This document shows, piece by piece, positions 1 through 12,446 of a DNA stretch of 64,000 bases. Numbering within the stretch: the stretch's first letter is position 1; every line of letters starts with the position of its first letter. The DNA is from Talinum fruticosum (lineage: Eukaryota > Streptophyta > Magnoliopsida > Caryophyllales > Talinaceae). The DNA is taken from positions 4,394,501 through 4,458,500 of the forward strand of contig JAITYX010000040.1 in the NCBI GenBank assembly GCA_021018815.1, given 5' to 3'. Made by a program: the position numbers and the translations under genes. The notes under the pieces were generated by a model. That model was not told where the DNA came from and searched no databases. It was given only the letters and a program-made list of their open reading frames with translations.

Positions 1-1562
1 CTCTCGACAATTTCGTAAGGTTCACCGAAGCGATGTCTCAACTTCCCTCTTACACAATCTTCCCGGAGAAACCTTAAGAAAAGTCTTATCACCTCTTGAG
101 ATTCAAGAGGTTTCCTTATACGATTCACATGTGAATTCTCGCCTATACCGAATCGTTTTTGTATTATGTTGTATAATTTAGATCTTCCCAACTATTTCAT
201 AAATCATTTCTGATACCATGAAGAATATGAGAACCCAACTAATGGAATATATTCGTCTTCTTCTTCTTCTTACGTAACCAATAACATATCCTTACCCACT
301 TGTCTCCCCTTTTCTATTTATTCATTGATTTCATAATTTTACGAACTACTAAAATGCAATTTTGTTCCAAATGTCTTTTGTAAAAAATAAAACCTCCCAA
401 AGATCTGCACTCTAGTTTCCAAGTGCTCCGCATATTTATTTTCCTTCATAAAGTCTAGAATTGGTTGTAAGTATTTTATTTATTTATTAATCTATTTCGC
501 CCTAGCCTTAAGTTTAAGGTATTTCATCTTTATATAACGTACCGGGGAGATCTTCACTTGTGACCATGGATTCTCAATCGCTCATCTATCATAGCTAAGA
601 GATGCTTCATAGTTTATATTAATATCTCATTTCCTATAATCTTATATATAACCTCAAAATTCTCATCATTCTTTGAGCTTACATTTTTTTTTCTTTTGTT
701 ATACCTCGGTTGCTTTATTTACTTTCTTTATACATACAATTACACTTATTCATTGAGAATAAATACCTCCTATCATGTAGATTGTTATTGTCTATTCTAG
801 TTCTTTAACTCAACATATGTCACTATACAAGGGAATTTCACTAATTCGAGCATCGATATGATGCACTCCTTCTTAAATTCAAACTCATACATTTCTCAAT
901 CTAGTTAATTTAGAGTTACTTTTATTACATAAATTTTTGTTTCCATTCTTTATTACCCAACGGCCAAAGTTACCATTTGACACATTTGATGATTATTGAA
1001 TCTTTAAGCCCTCATGAAACACTTAGAGCATCCGATGCTTATTATTAGCTCCAAAAATTAAATTCCAACAATAGTTTGCATGTGGTTTTAAACTCATTTA
1101 TATGGGAGTCAATTGAAAACCTTTCTTTTATCAATAGAGATTAAACAATTTTCATCTACCATTTACAAAACATTTTTTAGGGGTATCAAAACTTGGCAAT
1201 TATTCATTTTAGAACAAGATTCTTTTCATTATTTTGATAGATTTATAGTTTTATCATTATGCTGGTCAAGTAACCGATATTGGACTAGATCATCTTGACT
1301 TAAATAATAGAATCACTTAACATCAATGCCATGTGACGTCAACTTTTATATCGACCATCTATATGCAAGGGCAAACATAGATGCATGCGACTTGTTGGGT
1401 TTAGGCGTCATCCCCCAACAAAACTTATAATATTGACCAAGACGAATAATGGGACTCATACATAGGACTCAAGATTACACATAAAATGACTCTCAATCAG
1501 CTGGACTAAGTCTTCATACGCTTGGCTCATGATTCTCTCAACCTGAAGCTCGATACCACTTC
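1..1562 (-). mobile_element. Internal region start of minus-strand Ty3/gypsy element (degenerate)
   Basis: On the minus strand this region begins just inside the putative 5' LTR, with a primer-binding site at about 1541-1558 (TGGTATCGAGC, near the initiator-Met type). A short open frame follows whose first methionine is near 1532. It could be the start of gag, but I recognise no Gag, zinc-knuckle or Pol motif before the window edge. The rest is AT-rich with no convincing coding signal on either strand. The element assignment rests on the primer site and the neighbouring LTR, not on protein similarity. Confidence 0.4.
1541..1558 (-). other. Primer-binding site, tRNA-iMet type
   Basis: Minus strand reads TGGTATCGAGCTTCAGG, close to the TGGTATCAGAGC complement of the plant initiator tRNA-Met 3' end with one base missing. 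It lies a few bases inside the proposed LTR end, where minus-strand DNA synthesis of a retrotransposon is primed. Confidence 0.55.
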
Positions 1563-2170
1563 GTAATGCCCCCAATAGGTAACCACATAAATAAGTAATT
1601 AACAGCGGAAAATTTGTAAATTGAGAGACGTTACCACCGTTTTCAGAATGAAAACAAGGCAAATTCATTTGAGCAAATTAATTATTCAAACAATTTATGT
1701 AACAATCCAATTCAAATTTCCTTCACGTAAAATGAAATCTTCAAAATCCCGAGGATCGGTTGGAGAGGAATCATGAGCCAAGAGACCAAGGGAGGGACTA
1801 GCATGCGTGGGGTCAAGACGAACGACCATACATCACTTCTCCCGACCAGCATTATCTTTTCTTCCTCTTTAAACTTTAAGTATGATTGAGAATAGTCAGC
1901 CATGCGCTCAACTTCCTAAAAATTTTAAAACATAAAACAATAGACGTGTGAGTTAGAAGCTCGAGTACGTTACCGTTATAAAATAAAATTATAATTTAAG
2001 TGCTCTTAAATCATGCATATCTTAAATCATTTTTCTTGAATAAATAGTTTGCAAACGTATCAATTGCCGATTTGCTTTGCTGATTTAGCTAAACTTAGGA
2101 CCCGTACTCGTGAAATAATCAATCATGGGATCCGACTCCTAGGTTCATTGAACCCTAAGGTAGTCGGCTG

Positions 2171-2311
2171 TGAACAATTGAACGATTAAACGTTTAAACA
2201 ATTAACGATTGTGTGAACAATTGAACGATTGACGATTCACGTGAACGATTAACGATTCTATGAACAATTGAACAATTAACAATTCTGTGAACAATTGAAC
2301 GATTAACGGTT
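2171..2311. repeat. Minisatellite, unit about 27 bp
   Basis: About five imperfect tandem copies of a unit built from GAACAATTGAACGATTAACG and a short variable tail (TTCTGT, TTCTAT). It lies inside the proposed gypsy LTR. No coding potential. Confidence 0.8.
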
Positions 2312-4439
2312 CAATGCTCTACTAGCGAGCAACATTGTCCAGGCGTCCCCGGATCAACCGTTTACGATTACGTTACGATCACATTCATTTATGGATTGTC
2401 ATAGCGATTAATGGGTCCTTTGCATGGCCAAATCATGATAAATTATGAAAACTTATTTATAAATGCAATGAATTGAAAGCACCAACTATTACTTTGTAAA
2501 ACTTTTACTTTTAGTATAAATGTAAAAGTAATAACGTACCTCAGCGTGCCGAATACTTCAATTGCTGATTGTTTACGCAACACAATTTCAATTCGATTTA
2601 TGTTTCCAAAACGAATCTACTTTTGTAGATTACTAGTCTTTTAACAATATTTATATGCATTTACGATCACCAAACTTTTACTTCTCGCGTACCTATCCAT
2701 ATTGTTCACTTCGATCTCGGTATTCGTACATTTCCCGAAATAAGCTATTGATGATATAGTTTGAATTTGTATATAGCAATTGATGAGTTTATTTCCCCAT
2801 TCTTGTAATAAAACTCAAGTTTGATCTTTTGCTTCTATCACCTCTAGTCCGTGCTTAATGTAGCCTAACCATAATTGTACCGCTCATTTCATCTAGTATG
2901 CCTAGATGTCATCTTATCTGTAAACCAAATATACTTCCTACTTAAGGTGTAGGTTTGGTTTTCCAATTTTCTAAAAATTTTGGTAGAGTTTCGTTAGAAA
3001 CATGGCCTAACCATTAGGCTAAAAGCCTTAAAAACCTGCATAAAATCCACAATAAAACTCAACGAGCCACACGCTCGGAGTACACAACTCAACGGTCACA
3101 CGCCGGAGTATATTTACAACCACAAAAACCAAGTTTCACACCAGTATATAAATCAAGTTACAATCTTGTCAAGATTCTCATTTTCTTGTACTCATGAACT
3201 TTTCAATTTTGATCACGACATATATATTTATAGCTAAGGCTCCGGTTAAGCAATTTAATCATAGAAATCCCGATTATCGGGAGATGGTTCCGTACGATTA
3301 GTTCCTTTATGAGTACTACCAATAATCGGTTAATGATTTAGCGTATCGTAGACAAAATAGTGAAACTCATTAATATTTCAACATGTTAACATTTAAATAT
3401 TTTGAAAAGTGTAGACGAGTAACCTACCCGAGGTAGTTATTCGTTTTCCTTTAAATATCGTTTTCGTTCTTTTCTTCGAACCCGGCGTTTCCGTCGCTTT
3501 TCGTTTTCGAAAGTAATTTGATTTGATAATTTAGGTCTCTATTCAAATTGTCATACTACTTTTATTTTCTTGCTTTTGTAAACTCTTACGTTTGGTTTCT
3601 TTTAATTTCTTACTTGTCGCTCAAAGTTCATTTGGGCTTAAAACTCTCACGATTTTATAAAGATCTATTCTTCCTCCCTTCTCAACTCGATTCAATATTC
3701 CGAATTTCTTTTAAATCTCAATCTCTCTTTCAATAATATCCAAAACCTTCTTTAAGATCATTTCTCACTTAGTCATTCATGTTTCCTTATAATCTAAGCA
3801 AGTAATGGCCTTGTTTTTCACCTCATCCCACCTTAGTTTAACAAGATCTCCGTTAATTCCAATAAACTCCGCAACTTCATCTCGCTAATTTACATTTATT
3901 TCATATTTTCAATCCAAAACTTAGCATACCCAATTTCTATTTAATTCACACACATTAATATATCTTTATACTCGCATCAAATTTCCCCTTTTCAAATTGA
4001 TTCACTCTTGCTTAACTATACCCAGATTCAATTACATTAATTTGCTCAAGTTTAGCACACCTACACAAATAAATTCAATCTTCCATCAATCTCCAATTAC
4101 ACATCCTTGAAAGCAACTCACAATAATATATACCTACACAAACTTCAATCATCCTCAATATCTCTCCTCCAATTCCTCCACAACCAAATAATTCATTCAT
4201 ACTAATATAGAAGTTTAACAAGCACATTCACAATTATAAATAATCCCAAATTAATTTTCAATACTAATTTAACACATAAGAAACCCTAAGTCCAATTTCA
4301 CATATCCATATTTCAATTACTCCCCAAAGTTCATCCAAATCCACCACAACCAATTCAAAACTCACATTTATTTGTCTACTTATTCGATTGCAACATGAGT
4401 GTATAATAAGATTTGCTTAAAAATTAAGGATTGGAGATA

Positions 4440-4785
4440 TACCTCAAAGGGGCATAGAAGCGGAATTTGGCGTTGGTGGTTCGGTGTGTAAGGTGGTAGC
4501 TCCGGGCGTTGCTCGGCGGTTTCGTGCGCTGGACAACGGCCAAATGTGGCGGCACTAGCCCGGCCGGGAGGCGGCAGGAGCAGCAAGGGCGAAACATAGT
4601 GAAGAGGAGAGAGAGAGACGCGCTGGAGGTGACAGGGTGGCGGCTCGCTAGCGGCGAAGAGGCCGGTGGTGATGGCTGGCCGACGGTGAGAGTCAGGCAG
4701 CGAGAGGGAGTGAGAGGGAGGTGAGAAGAGAGGTGAGAGAGCGATGGAAATGAATGATGTAGCTGTGTTTTCAAACCCCTCATCC
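4440..4785 (-). promoter_or_regulatory. GC-rich leader-like block inside the LTR
   Basis: This is an island of high GC within very AT-rich LTR sequence. On the minus strand it is CT-repeat rich (CTCTC runs), then GC-rich, and ends in a possible splice donor (TTTGAG then GTATAT at about 4441). Open frames here are compositional and match nothing I recognise. It resembles a transcribed 5' leader exon. Blocks of similar style lie at 12950-13500 and 35380-35790. Confidence 0.3.
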
Positions 4786-5136
4786 TTTTCACCGATAACC
4801 CGATCCTTCCACCATCTTCTCTATTTTTTTTTAAAAATTTTATTTGTGTTATAATAATTTGTGTATATATATGTAAATATACCATTTTATTTTATTTCTT
4901 TTTACTTATTAATTTAATTTATTCAAATTCGGAATGAAATTATTCGAACATATATACATTTCGTAGTATAAACGTAAATTTGTACGAATTACCTATTATT
5001 ATTTACGATTATCAAATTCGTTCGCATTTTTTATTTCGATTTCATATTGTGCGCGGCTCACTGCTCTTAAACTATATTAAGACGATAAAATACAAGTTTA
5101 AAATAATTAATTACGATTAAGTTTCAAGGTGTTACA

Positions 5137-7392
5137 AGTACTCGAATGGAAATGCTCCCTGAACAAACCCTGTGGTATTCAAAATGTGTTGTCCACTGTC
5201 AGGCTCAACACCTCCAAGGTAAATTTCAGATTTTTTAAGATTTGTATTCAGTCCAGACATTAATGAAAATTGCTGAAAACCCTCTTAGATAGCAGCGACG
5301 GAGGTTATATTACCCTTACAGAAGAATAGGTGATCATTTGCAAATGCTAGGTGGTTTATTTACTTATGGCACACTTAGGATGAAACTGGAATCGTTTGTG
5401 TAAAGCAGCCAGGTTAAGCCCTCTTGAAAGCACTTCCATATAGAACACAGAGATATGGAGATAGGGGTCCCCTTGTCTCAGAAGCTCCAAGGAAATATCC
5501 ACATGGCTCTCCATTTACATTAACAACATAAGAAGGTGTAGAAACACACACCATTAATAGTTTAATCAAGTGGGCCAGGAAGGCAAATCACTCCTGGGCG
5601 GCTTGAAGAAAAGACCAGTTGACAATATCATATGCTTTACGGATATTAATTTTTATCATTACGGGGAGATGGAGCTTCTCTCATAGTGCTTGACCAAATT
5701 GTGAGCAAGCATCATATTATATACAATGGAACGACCTTTGACAAAGGCACTTTGGTTCAGGCATATATAGTAGGTAGAATAAGCTGAAGTCTATTTGCAA
5801 GCACTTTAGCTAGGACTTCATACATTACAAAGTGCAATAGGACGAAAGTCACTAACCTTGGAAGCATTTGGTTTTTTTGTAATAAGAGTAATCAGGGTAC
5901 TATTAATCTACTTGAGGAGTTGTGCATTTAGGAAGAAGGTAAGTGCAGCTTTGCAGAAGGCATGACCAATAATGTCCCAAGCCTCCTTGTAGAATTTTGA
6001 AGTGTATCCATCCAAGCCTGGGGCTTTATTACTAGCCATATTGAATATAGCATCTTTAACTTCAGCAGATGTGAAGGGGGCAACAAGTGAGTGTGAGAGA
6101 TCAGCTGTGAGAGTGGGTCCATTTGTTATCCAAGTATTGTCCAGCGGCTGCACTGGTTGATAACTACCCATAAGAGATTGAAAAACATCCACAAAAGCTG
6201 ACGCAATGTCAGTGTTGGTAGATGAGACATGTCCGTGCCTATCCTCAATTCTGTTGATAAATTGGAGCTTCTGTTTACGTTTGATTACAGTATGGAAATA
6301 GGCATTATTATCATCACAGTTCTGTAAAAAAATGCTCTTGGGCTCTTTGCCTTAATATATCCTCTTCAACCTTCCTGAATTTAGCATATTTAGCCATGAC
6401 TGTATCCTCTTTATCTTGGAGATCAGTAGATAATGGGTTAGCCTGTAAGGCATCCTGTAAGTGTTGTGTACCAGCTTAGAGAAAAGGAGTTGCACCTTTT
6501 CACTTACACCTTTAAAGTGTTCGTCCATGAAGTTGCTTAAATGGGAGTTCCAGTTTTTTCAGTTTAGAGGTAAACTGAAACATGAGACACTCCTCCGACG
6601 GTTGGGACCAAATTTCCTATAATATACCCTTGAAACATGGATGTGTAGTCCACACATTCAAGAATCTAAAGGGTTTTCTAATTCCTTTGAATTGGTCTTT
6701 TATCTCTAACCAAGTAGGATAGTGGTCGGAAGCACCTTGGGCTTGAAATTCCACTACAAAGGACCAGTTGTTATGGATGTCTGCAGGATTCCATAAGGCC
6801 CTATCAAGCTTGGACCATACTCGACTATCACCTTTTTGTTTATTAGTCCATGTAAAGTAATGACCAAAGTAAGGGAAGTCTTCTAAATTATTCTTCTCAC
6901 AGCAACAGATGAAGTCATCGATTTCAGACTAAACACCAAGAACTTGAGATATCCTCTTATCTTGGTGCACCAAAACATTAAAATCCCCAAGTAGCCAAGG
7001 GGAACTGGCTAGCAAACCAACCCGGTTAATACTCTCCCAAAGGGATTATCTCTCATAGCAGTATTGAATCCATACACAAATGACACAGCTCCAACGAAGG
7101 ACCCTACACCACTATGGATGACACAATGTATAATTTGATTAGTGGACAAAGTAATATCAAGGTTAATGACAGGCAACCAGAAGACCCAAATTCTCCCATT
7201 ATAATGGGCATTGTAGTTGGTAACAAACTGATATTGCGGAAAGAGTCGAGTGGCAATTACTGCTGCATTTTGTGATTTAACACGAGTTCCAGTCCAAAAA
7301 CAACATGTTTTTTTTCTTTATTACAGTCCTCTTATTTCGGACTGTTTCGTGAGGTCAATGAGACCGCTTACATTCCAGCAAAGGACTATCAT
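5137..7392 (-). pseudogene. LINE (L1-type) ORF2: endonuclease and reverse transcriptase, 3' truncated
   Basis: This is the retrotransposition enzyme of a plant L1-like LINE: an AP-type endonuclease nicks the target and the reverse transcriptase copies the RNA there. Reading leftwards, the start ATG at 7390-7392 leads into an endonuclease N-terminus (LCWNVSGLIDLTKQSEIRGL). An SDHYP endonuclease motif lies near 6730. The RT opens with FTSAEVKDAIFNMASNKAPG and DGYTSKFYKEAWDIIG (5908-6192). The polymerase box at 5333-5344 reads FAND instead of FADD, a lost catalytic Asp. The frame is broken by many stops and shifts. The gene stops at the motif GAFPFEY, where the LTR of the upstream gypsy element is inserted. 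Thumb, RNase H and 3' tail are missing from the window. Confidence 0.88.
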
Positions 7393-8854
7393 GCACTTTT
7401 ACCAAAAGATCTCCCCATGCTATGTGCCTTATCACATTTGCTCATATTCCTTCTCATAGAGAATCCATATGCAGTATCTCCACCAGCCAGGAGTTGAAAA
7501 GGATTAGGAGTACTCAAATTACCTTTCGCAATTGTAGAGGCCAGTTTGACTAGGGCATAACAAGTCTTCCTAGGAGTAACTCGAGATAGTGGCCTAGGGA
7601 CAAGAGGAGTATTATTGGAGATCACAACTTCAGCAGGTTCATTTGTAGCCCCAAGCTTAGGATTTATTTGAACTGCAATCTCCTAAGGTTGGGGAGCTTC
7701 TTGAGAGGGTTTATTGCTTTTCTCCTTTGGGACCCAAACTTGTTTTGGTCTACCAGTACTACAGAAATTCTCTGTGTGTCCAAGTTTTTTACATTTGTGG
7801 CAGAAATATGGCACCCATTCATAGTGCAGCTTTTGAACAATCTGCGGTCCAAATGTATCTTGAATGGTGATAGTCTAAGGGAGGTATGTAAATACATCAA
7901 CTTTAACTAACACTTGTGCATACATAATGCGATCCTTAACAACAGTGCAACGATCTGCAAAAAGAGGTTGTCCAATAAAACTAGCAATCTTGCTAAGGTC
8001 AATGAGAGACCAAAATTGAAGCTCCAACTTCAAGAATTTTACCCATACTGGAATTCCACACATAACAGCCTCATCAAATTTAAATTTAGGCATCCATGAC
8101 TTGAGTACAAGAGATCGATTAGCCACCACCATGGCCCTCCTTTTAGAATTGACTCCATGTCCTGTTTGTTATCAAACCGAAAAACATACCAACTCAAGGG
8201 GTGATAGTGAAGTTGAGACCGTTGAACTGTACTCCAATATTTATCAATGAAATTTTGTAGTACCTTCAATTTAGGCATGGGTCCAGTTACATACCCTACC
8301 AGTGAGGATTCCCAAAAACAAATTTCATCTTTCACATTAGCCATTATAATTGAAACAATTGTTTTCACCATTCATAATTTCCTGCTCAACATAATGCAAC
8401 CGTAGCACTTGTTAAGGGTCTCGGTTTCCAGAGAACAAGGATTTGAAAGTCTTCTTCAGGCTAGAAGGATTGTTCCCTCTTTACCCTTATCAGTGTCAAC
8501 AGGCTCTTCGTGGTTTCTAGGTTGAGGTTCTGGGTCGATAACGGTCTTGGGTTCGTCTGTAACATTAAGGTCTGGTTCTAATCCCTCCATTTGATCCACC
8601 CAACTCAATCGAGTTTGATTTTCAACATTAATCGAAATCGAATGTGATGGGGAGGATACCTAATTTGTAGCTCGAGAATCGCCTTCTCCATTATCGAATA
8701 AAGCAGCTTGAATTTCATGTGCCATTGTTGAAACTGCTCCAAATTTTTCTTTAGCCGGTCGACCTCGCTTGCGCATTCTCTTTCTTGAATTTCCTGGCAC
8801 TGATGATAGTCAATCAGATTCGCCCTTCAATCGCCAGGCGAAACCCTCACCCAT
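7389..8854 (-). pseudogene. LINE ORF1: DUF4283 RNA-binding protein with zinc knuckle
   Basis: This is the nucleic-acid-binding ORF1 protein of the same LINE. The start ATG is at 8852-8854 (MGEGFAWRLKG), followed by a basic stretch (RKRMRKRGRP). A DUF4283-type domain at about 8371-7900 has the signatures FWESSLVGYV, FRFDNKQDMESILKGGPW and LSKIASFIGQPLFAD. A CCHC zinc knuckle at about 7758-7800 reads C-HK-C-KKLG-H-TENF-C. A further tail runs to the stop at 7389-7391. The coding length is not a multiple of three and there are internal stops (for example TAG at 7683-7685 and one before the knuckle), so the copy is dead. The stop TGA overlaps the ORF2 ATG (ATGA), as expected for coupled translation. 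Confidence 0.88.
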
Positions 8855-8889
8855 GGTGCCCTAATCGTCTACATTCAAATATTTACTCC

Positions 8890-9340
8890 TATATGATGAA
8901 GTGAGTTTTACTAGTGGTTGTATATTTGTTTTAGGAGGTAGACGGGCTATTTTATGGAAGTTTGCAAAGTAGACTTGTATAGCTCTCTCTACCATGGAAT
9001 CTAAATTTATGGCTCTTGAGTTAATAGGTCAAGAAGCAGAATAACTAAAGAGCCTCTTGTCAGATATGTTGTTGTGGGGAGGAAAGCTACGATGGTCTCC
9101 TTTTATTATGACTCGCATGAAGCAATTAGTGTAGCGCACAATAGTGTCTATAACGGAATGGAGAGATACAAATGTATTAGACATGGTACGGTGAAACAAT
9201 TACTTAAATATGGTGTCATTTCCTTAGAGTACATGATATCCGACGAGAATATAACGTAACCATTCACTAAAGGGTTGACAAGGTGGGTAGTGCTTGAAAC
9301 ATCCGGAAGGATGGGACTTAAGCCCATGGATTGAAGTAGT
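8890..9340 (+). pseudogene. Ty1/copia RNase H fragment
   Basis: The plus strand encodes the C-terminal RNase H part of a copia polyprotein. Visible motifs are LGGRRAILWKFAK, CIALSTMESKFMALE, DSHEAISVAHNSVYNG, and a tail resembling DEN.T.PFTKGL. An in-frame stop replaces the residue after FAK and others follow. Everything upstream (RT, integrase, gag) is absent because the LINE begins right at this point, so the LINE inserted in, or replaced, the older copia element. The 3' untranslated part and LTR of the copia element seem to continue to the right. Confidence 0.8.
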
Positions 9341-10004
9341 ATGGTGGACACCCTTTTATGGTCCAACAAAGCCATACTAGGAATGCAGTATTTACTACAC
9401 TCCTATCACTATGACACTTGGTCGTGCGTATGATATGTTGAGTTATTAAGCTCTTAATGAATTCATAGCCCGTTTGGGTGGTACTATTGAGAAGCATGTG
9501 ATGGATTTACCATCCTATAATTGAGTGGTTGAGTAATGCCATGCTCTTAATAATTCCATAGCCATGATCACGACAATCTATATTGAGATAGACTTCATGG
9601 AATTGCCTACGTAAATTTGAAGGTTTGGTTGCCTTCTATGAGAGGCTTAAGATGTTTCTCTAGAGCACTTATGAGACCCGAGGTATCCGTATGGTTGCTA
9701 GATCATAATTTCTTTATCGTGGATCATGCAATATTACTAAAGGTTGATATATATGTTGTGGGGGCCTCGTCTAGAGTCTATCAAGATCAAGATTGATTCA
9801 CTTGATTAGATATGGATGTATCCTCACTTCCCTACATGTTAATACAATTGAAAGATATAGACATTTAAGCATTTGATCCTTCCTCATATCAGGATGTTGT
9901 TTTCTTCCTTTACATGCCATTAGTGGTGGATTTTTAGTATAATGGTAAGCAGGGAGCTTCTCTCATCTCTTCTTTTTATTACACATTGAACTTTTGAAGC
10001 ATTT
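9341..10004 (+). other. Copia 3' untranslated region, no gene seen
   Basis: This follows the RNase H fragment and precedes the LTR-like start at 10005. I find no open frame or RNA gene with support. It is probably the untranslated tail of the copia element with some added insertion. Confidence 0.4.
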
Positions 10005-10414
10005 TGTTTGGGTTTAAATACTCCCACCTTGCTTTTGACTATTAAATAGCTAAGCCCATGGTTTGGGTTGGGAAGGTTATTGGTCTACCACACACGCATG
10101 TTGCCTACCCACCCAGTCCGATCTGGTCTGATCCGGGTTGAGCACACGCCGCGGGTTGGGGGCTATAGGTGCAGTACCTTTTTTTTAGGAAAATTCATTT
10201 GTGTTGTTTTTCGTTGACATTTTATACGTTAGTGATTTCTCTCTCCACAATTCTTTTTTTTATTGTTAGTGGGGAGTTTGTTTTCATCTACTTAGCAAAA
10301 TTCTCTCCCCTTAATTCCCCTATTTTCTACTTTTTAACAATAAATTTTTCTTATTTATAATTGTGTTCCTTTCCCCTTAGTTACTGACTCAAAAAACCCT
10401 TCTTATTCTTTTGC
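10005..10414 (+). repeat. Partial copia LTR
   Basis: It begins TGTTTGGGTTTAAATAC, has a GC-rich stretch (10080-10170) and then T-rich sequence. It lies in the correct position and orientation to be the 3' LTR of the copia RNase H fragment. A MITE interrupts it at 10415, and I could not find the LTR end beyond the MITE. Confidence 0.4.
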
Positions 10415-10739
10415 ATTTCTCAATTAAGTTGGTCGAGTATAGAGAAACTCTATTTTTGTATTCTTGTTGAAATTTATATTTATTAGAAAAATTACAGTAT
10501 ATCAACTGCAGGGAGGAGGAAAACAAGGGAAGAAGTTGTATCATGGTATTACTACTAATTTGATAGCAATTTCGGCATGATTTCATTGCTCATACACATG
10601 CACTCATGGATTGAGAAATCATGCCGAAATTGCTGTTAAATCAGTGGTAATACCATGATACTCCGCTTATTGAGCCCTAGAGATAGCATTCATACAAAAA
10701 TAGAGTTTCTCTGTACTCGGACCGACTTAATTGAGAAAT
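10415..10739. mobile_element. Foldback MITE, 325 bp
   Basis: The two halves are near-exact reverse complements. The outer arms (10415-10461 and 10693-10739) share ATTTCTCAATTAAG and AGAGAAACTCTATTTTTGTA. The inner arms (10541-10585 and 10616-10660) share ATCATGGTATTAC and CAATTTCGGCATGATTTC. A roughly 30-nt loop lies between. There is no coding capacity. The superfamily is not clear because I cannot see a target duplication. Confidence 0.8.
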
Positions 10740-11039
10740 CAAGATCTAGTTAATTTATTTTTGGTGAAGAAGCAGCACAAAATAACAAGTTTGCACCAAA
10801 AAAATTGTATTTGATTTTCGTATTGTTTCGGGAAACCAATTAGATACTTGTTTTTTCATAAAAAATAAAAAATTAGGTCCTTTATTTCGGTAATAATTAG
10901 GTACTTGATTTAGTTCTAGGCAAGAATTGAAGTGGAATAAGCTCGAGCGTGTAACTTTGCAGTACAAAAAGAGGTATTGAAGAGGGGGTAGCGTACTGTG
11001 CAGATAGAAAGCGATTATCTTACACATCACCAAGTTGGA

Positions 11040-12000
11040 GAAGAATGCTCTCTAAATTTAGAGTTAGGCCTTATAGTTGATGATATCTTAAATTTGTGTT
11101 CTAAATTTGAGTATTGTGTTCTTTCTTATTAGGAGGGAGGTGAATAAATTGGCACTATCACTTAATTCATTTTCAACTTTATGATTCAAATATTTGGGTT
11201 TGATTTGAAGATTGGACTAATTATATCTTTGATATGGCTGCACAAAACTTTGTAATTCGCTACATTACCTCCGAATTTTTTGATTTAAAAAAATACTAGG
11301 CATGAATCAAAATTTTAGTAATAATTCGGTGTGCAAACCAGAATAAAAAGCTATTACTGGTTGAATACTTGTGTTTATTAATCACCTACAAGTTGGGTAT
11401 AAGGATTTGCTTCTAAAATATTCATCTACTCTTTTTTGTTTTTATACGGTTCGGATCACTAATAAACAAAAATACAATACAACTAATATATATCGAAGCA
11501 TATGTGTGGAGCTTTGTTTATTATATGAATTTTACTTAAATGTTATTGAAAGTGTGCATATCAAGTATTTTCTTTTAGATTAGATTAGAGGATTTCATGT
11601 GTTGCCATCTTTGTACTAATGGAAGCTTTTGTAATAGGAACTCAAATGAGTTCTCTGACAACAAAATTCGTTGCAGAAACTAGCTTTGAATATTAGAGAT
11701 TCTTTTCTTTTCTTCTTGTGGATGTAATCTTTGTACTTCTAAAATCCGTCTGTTTTGTAGCCTCGATCATGTATTATTTGGCTGATCATATTTGACATTT
11801 GCTTTTCATTAATGGAATCTACTTCATGTGTCAAACAAGAACATAGCAACGCAATTATGCAACATTTTTTCTAAGTGGAGGTAGCCTCGACTAAGAAAGA
11901 CTCTTAGCAATTAGCACAATCAACTTGTTCTTAATATATGCATAATCACCTAATTTGAAATTAGTATTCGAAGTGACAGCAACAACGACTCAAAAAATTC
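11040..12000. other. AT-rich stretch, no gene seen
   Basis: Only short open frames occur (for example 70 codons at 11371-11583), with no recognisable domain. No repeat structure stands out. Confidence 0.5.
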
Positions 12001-12007
12001 AACAAAT

Positions 12008-12077
12008 AGCCTATGTGGGATTCGAACCCATATCTCCATGTATAATTACAAGTTGCTCTACCTTTGAGCTAATAGGC
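12008..12077 (-). tRNA. tRNA-like gene or pseudogene (or tRNA-derived SINE head)
   Basis: The minus strand folds partly as a tRNA. The acceptor GCCTAT pairs perfectly with ATAGGC. The D arm is GCTC AAAGGTA GAGC. The T arm carries a perfect B box (GGTTCGAATCC), and the A-box-like TAGCTCAAAGG is present. A run of six T follows about 13 nt downstream (11994-11999 on the plus strand), as in Pol III terminators. The anticodon arm is poorly paired, so no anticodon can be assigned with confidence. It may be a decayed tRNA gene, an organellar-like tRNA copy, or the head of a SINE. Confidence 0.5.
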
Positions 12078-12432
12078 CGGCAAAAAAGGACTAAAACACA
12101 AACATAATATAAACAGAGAAACACAAACAGCTTGATAGAACAGAGGGCAAGAAACAACAGTTGAAAGTAGCATAGCTGAAAGAGTTAACAAGCCCAGCCC
12201 CTAAGGCAATTGAAAGAATACAAGGAAATTAGCATTAGACGTTAACAAGTATTGCTTTAGCAATATGTACAAAGATACAATGTTCACACTCTTGAGCCAA
12301 TTAATACAGGCATGAAGATATATCACACACCCTAGCCATTGGTTCTTAAGAAATGGCTATAGATACCACAGTTTAAGATCACTTCACAATTATACCACAA
12401 GATCTAGATTAGTTCTACGCACATTAACTTCC

Positions 12433-12446
12433 ATAAGCAATCTGCT
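12433..12446. repeat. Target-site duplication, left copy (14 bp)
   Basis: ATAAGCAATCTGCT, identical to 12653-12666. It borders the poly(A) side of the truncated LINE. Confidence 0.9.

Larger units (their letters stand above)
1563..5136 (-). repeat. Long 5' LTR of Ty3/gypsy (Tekay-like) element
   Basis: The minus-strand end at 5136 begins TGTAACACC, the usual start of plant chromovirus (Tekay/Del) LTRs. The other end, near 1563, reads GGGGGCATTACG just before the primer-binding site and looks like a decayed GGGTGTTACA. The span is about 3.6 kb, long but within range for this lineage. It ends abruptly inside LINE ORF2, so it inserted into that LINE. The LTR contains a 27-bp minisatellite (2171-2311) and a GC-rich, GA-repeat leader-like block (about 4450-4780). 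The second LTR is outside the window, so the boundary at 1563 is an inference. Confidence 0.5.

Noticed and set aside
4424..4885. 153-codon minus-strand frame
   Set aside because: It spans AT-rich and GC-rich LTR parts without a recognisable domain, and lies inside an LTR.
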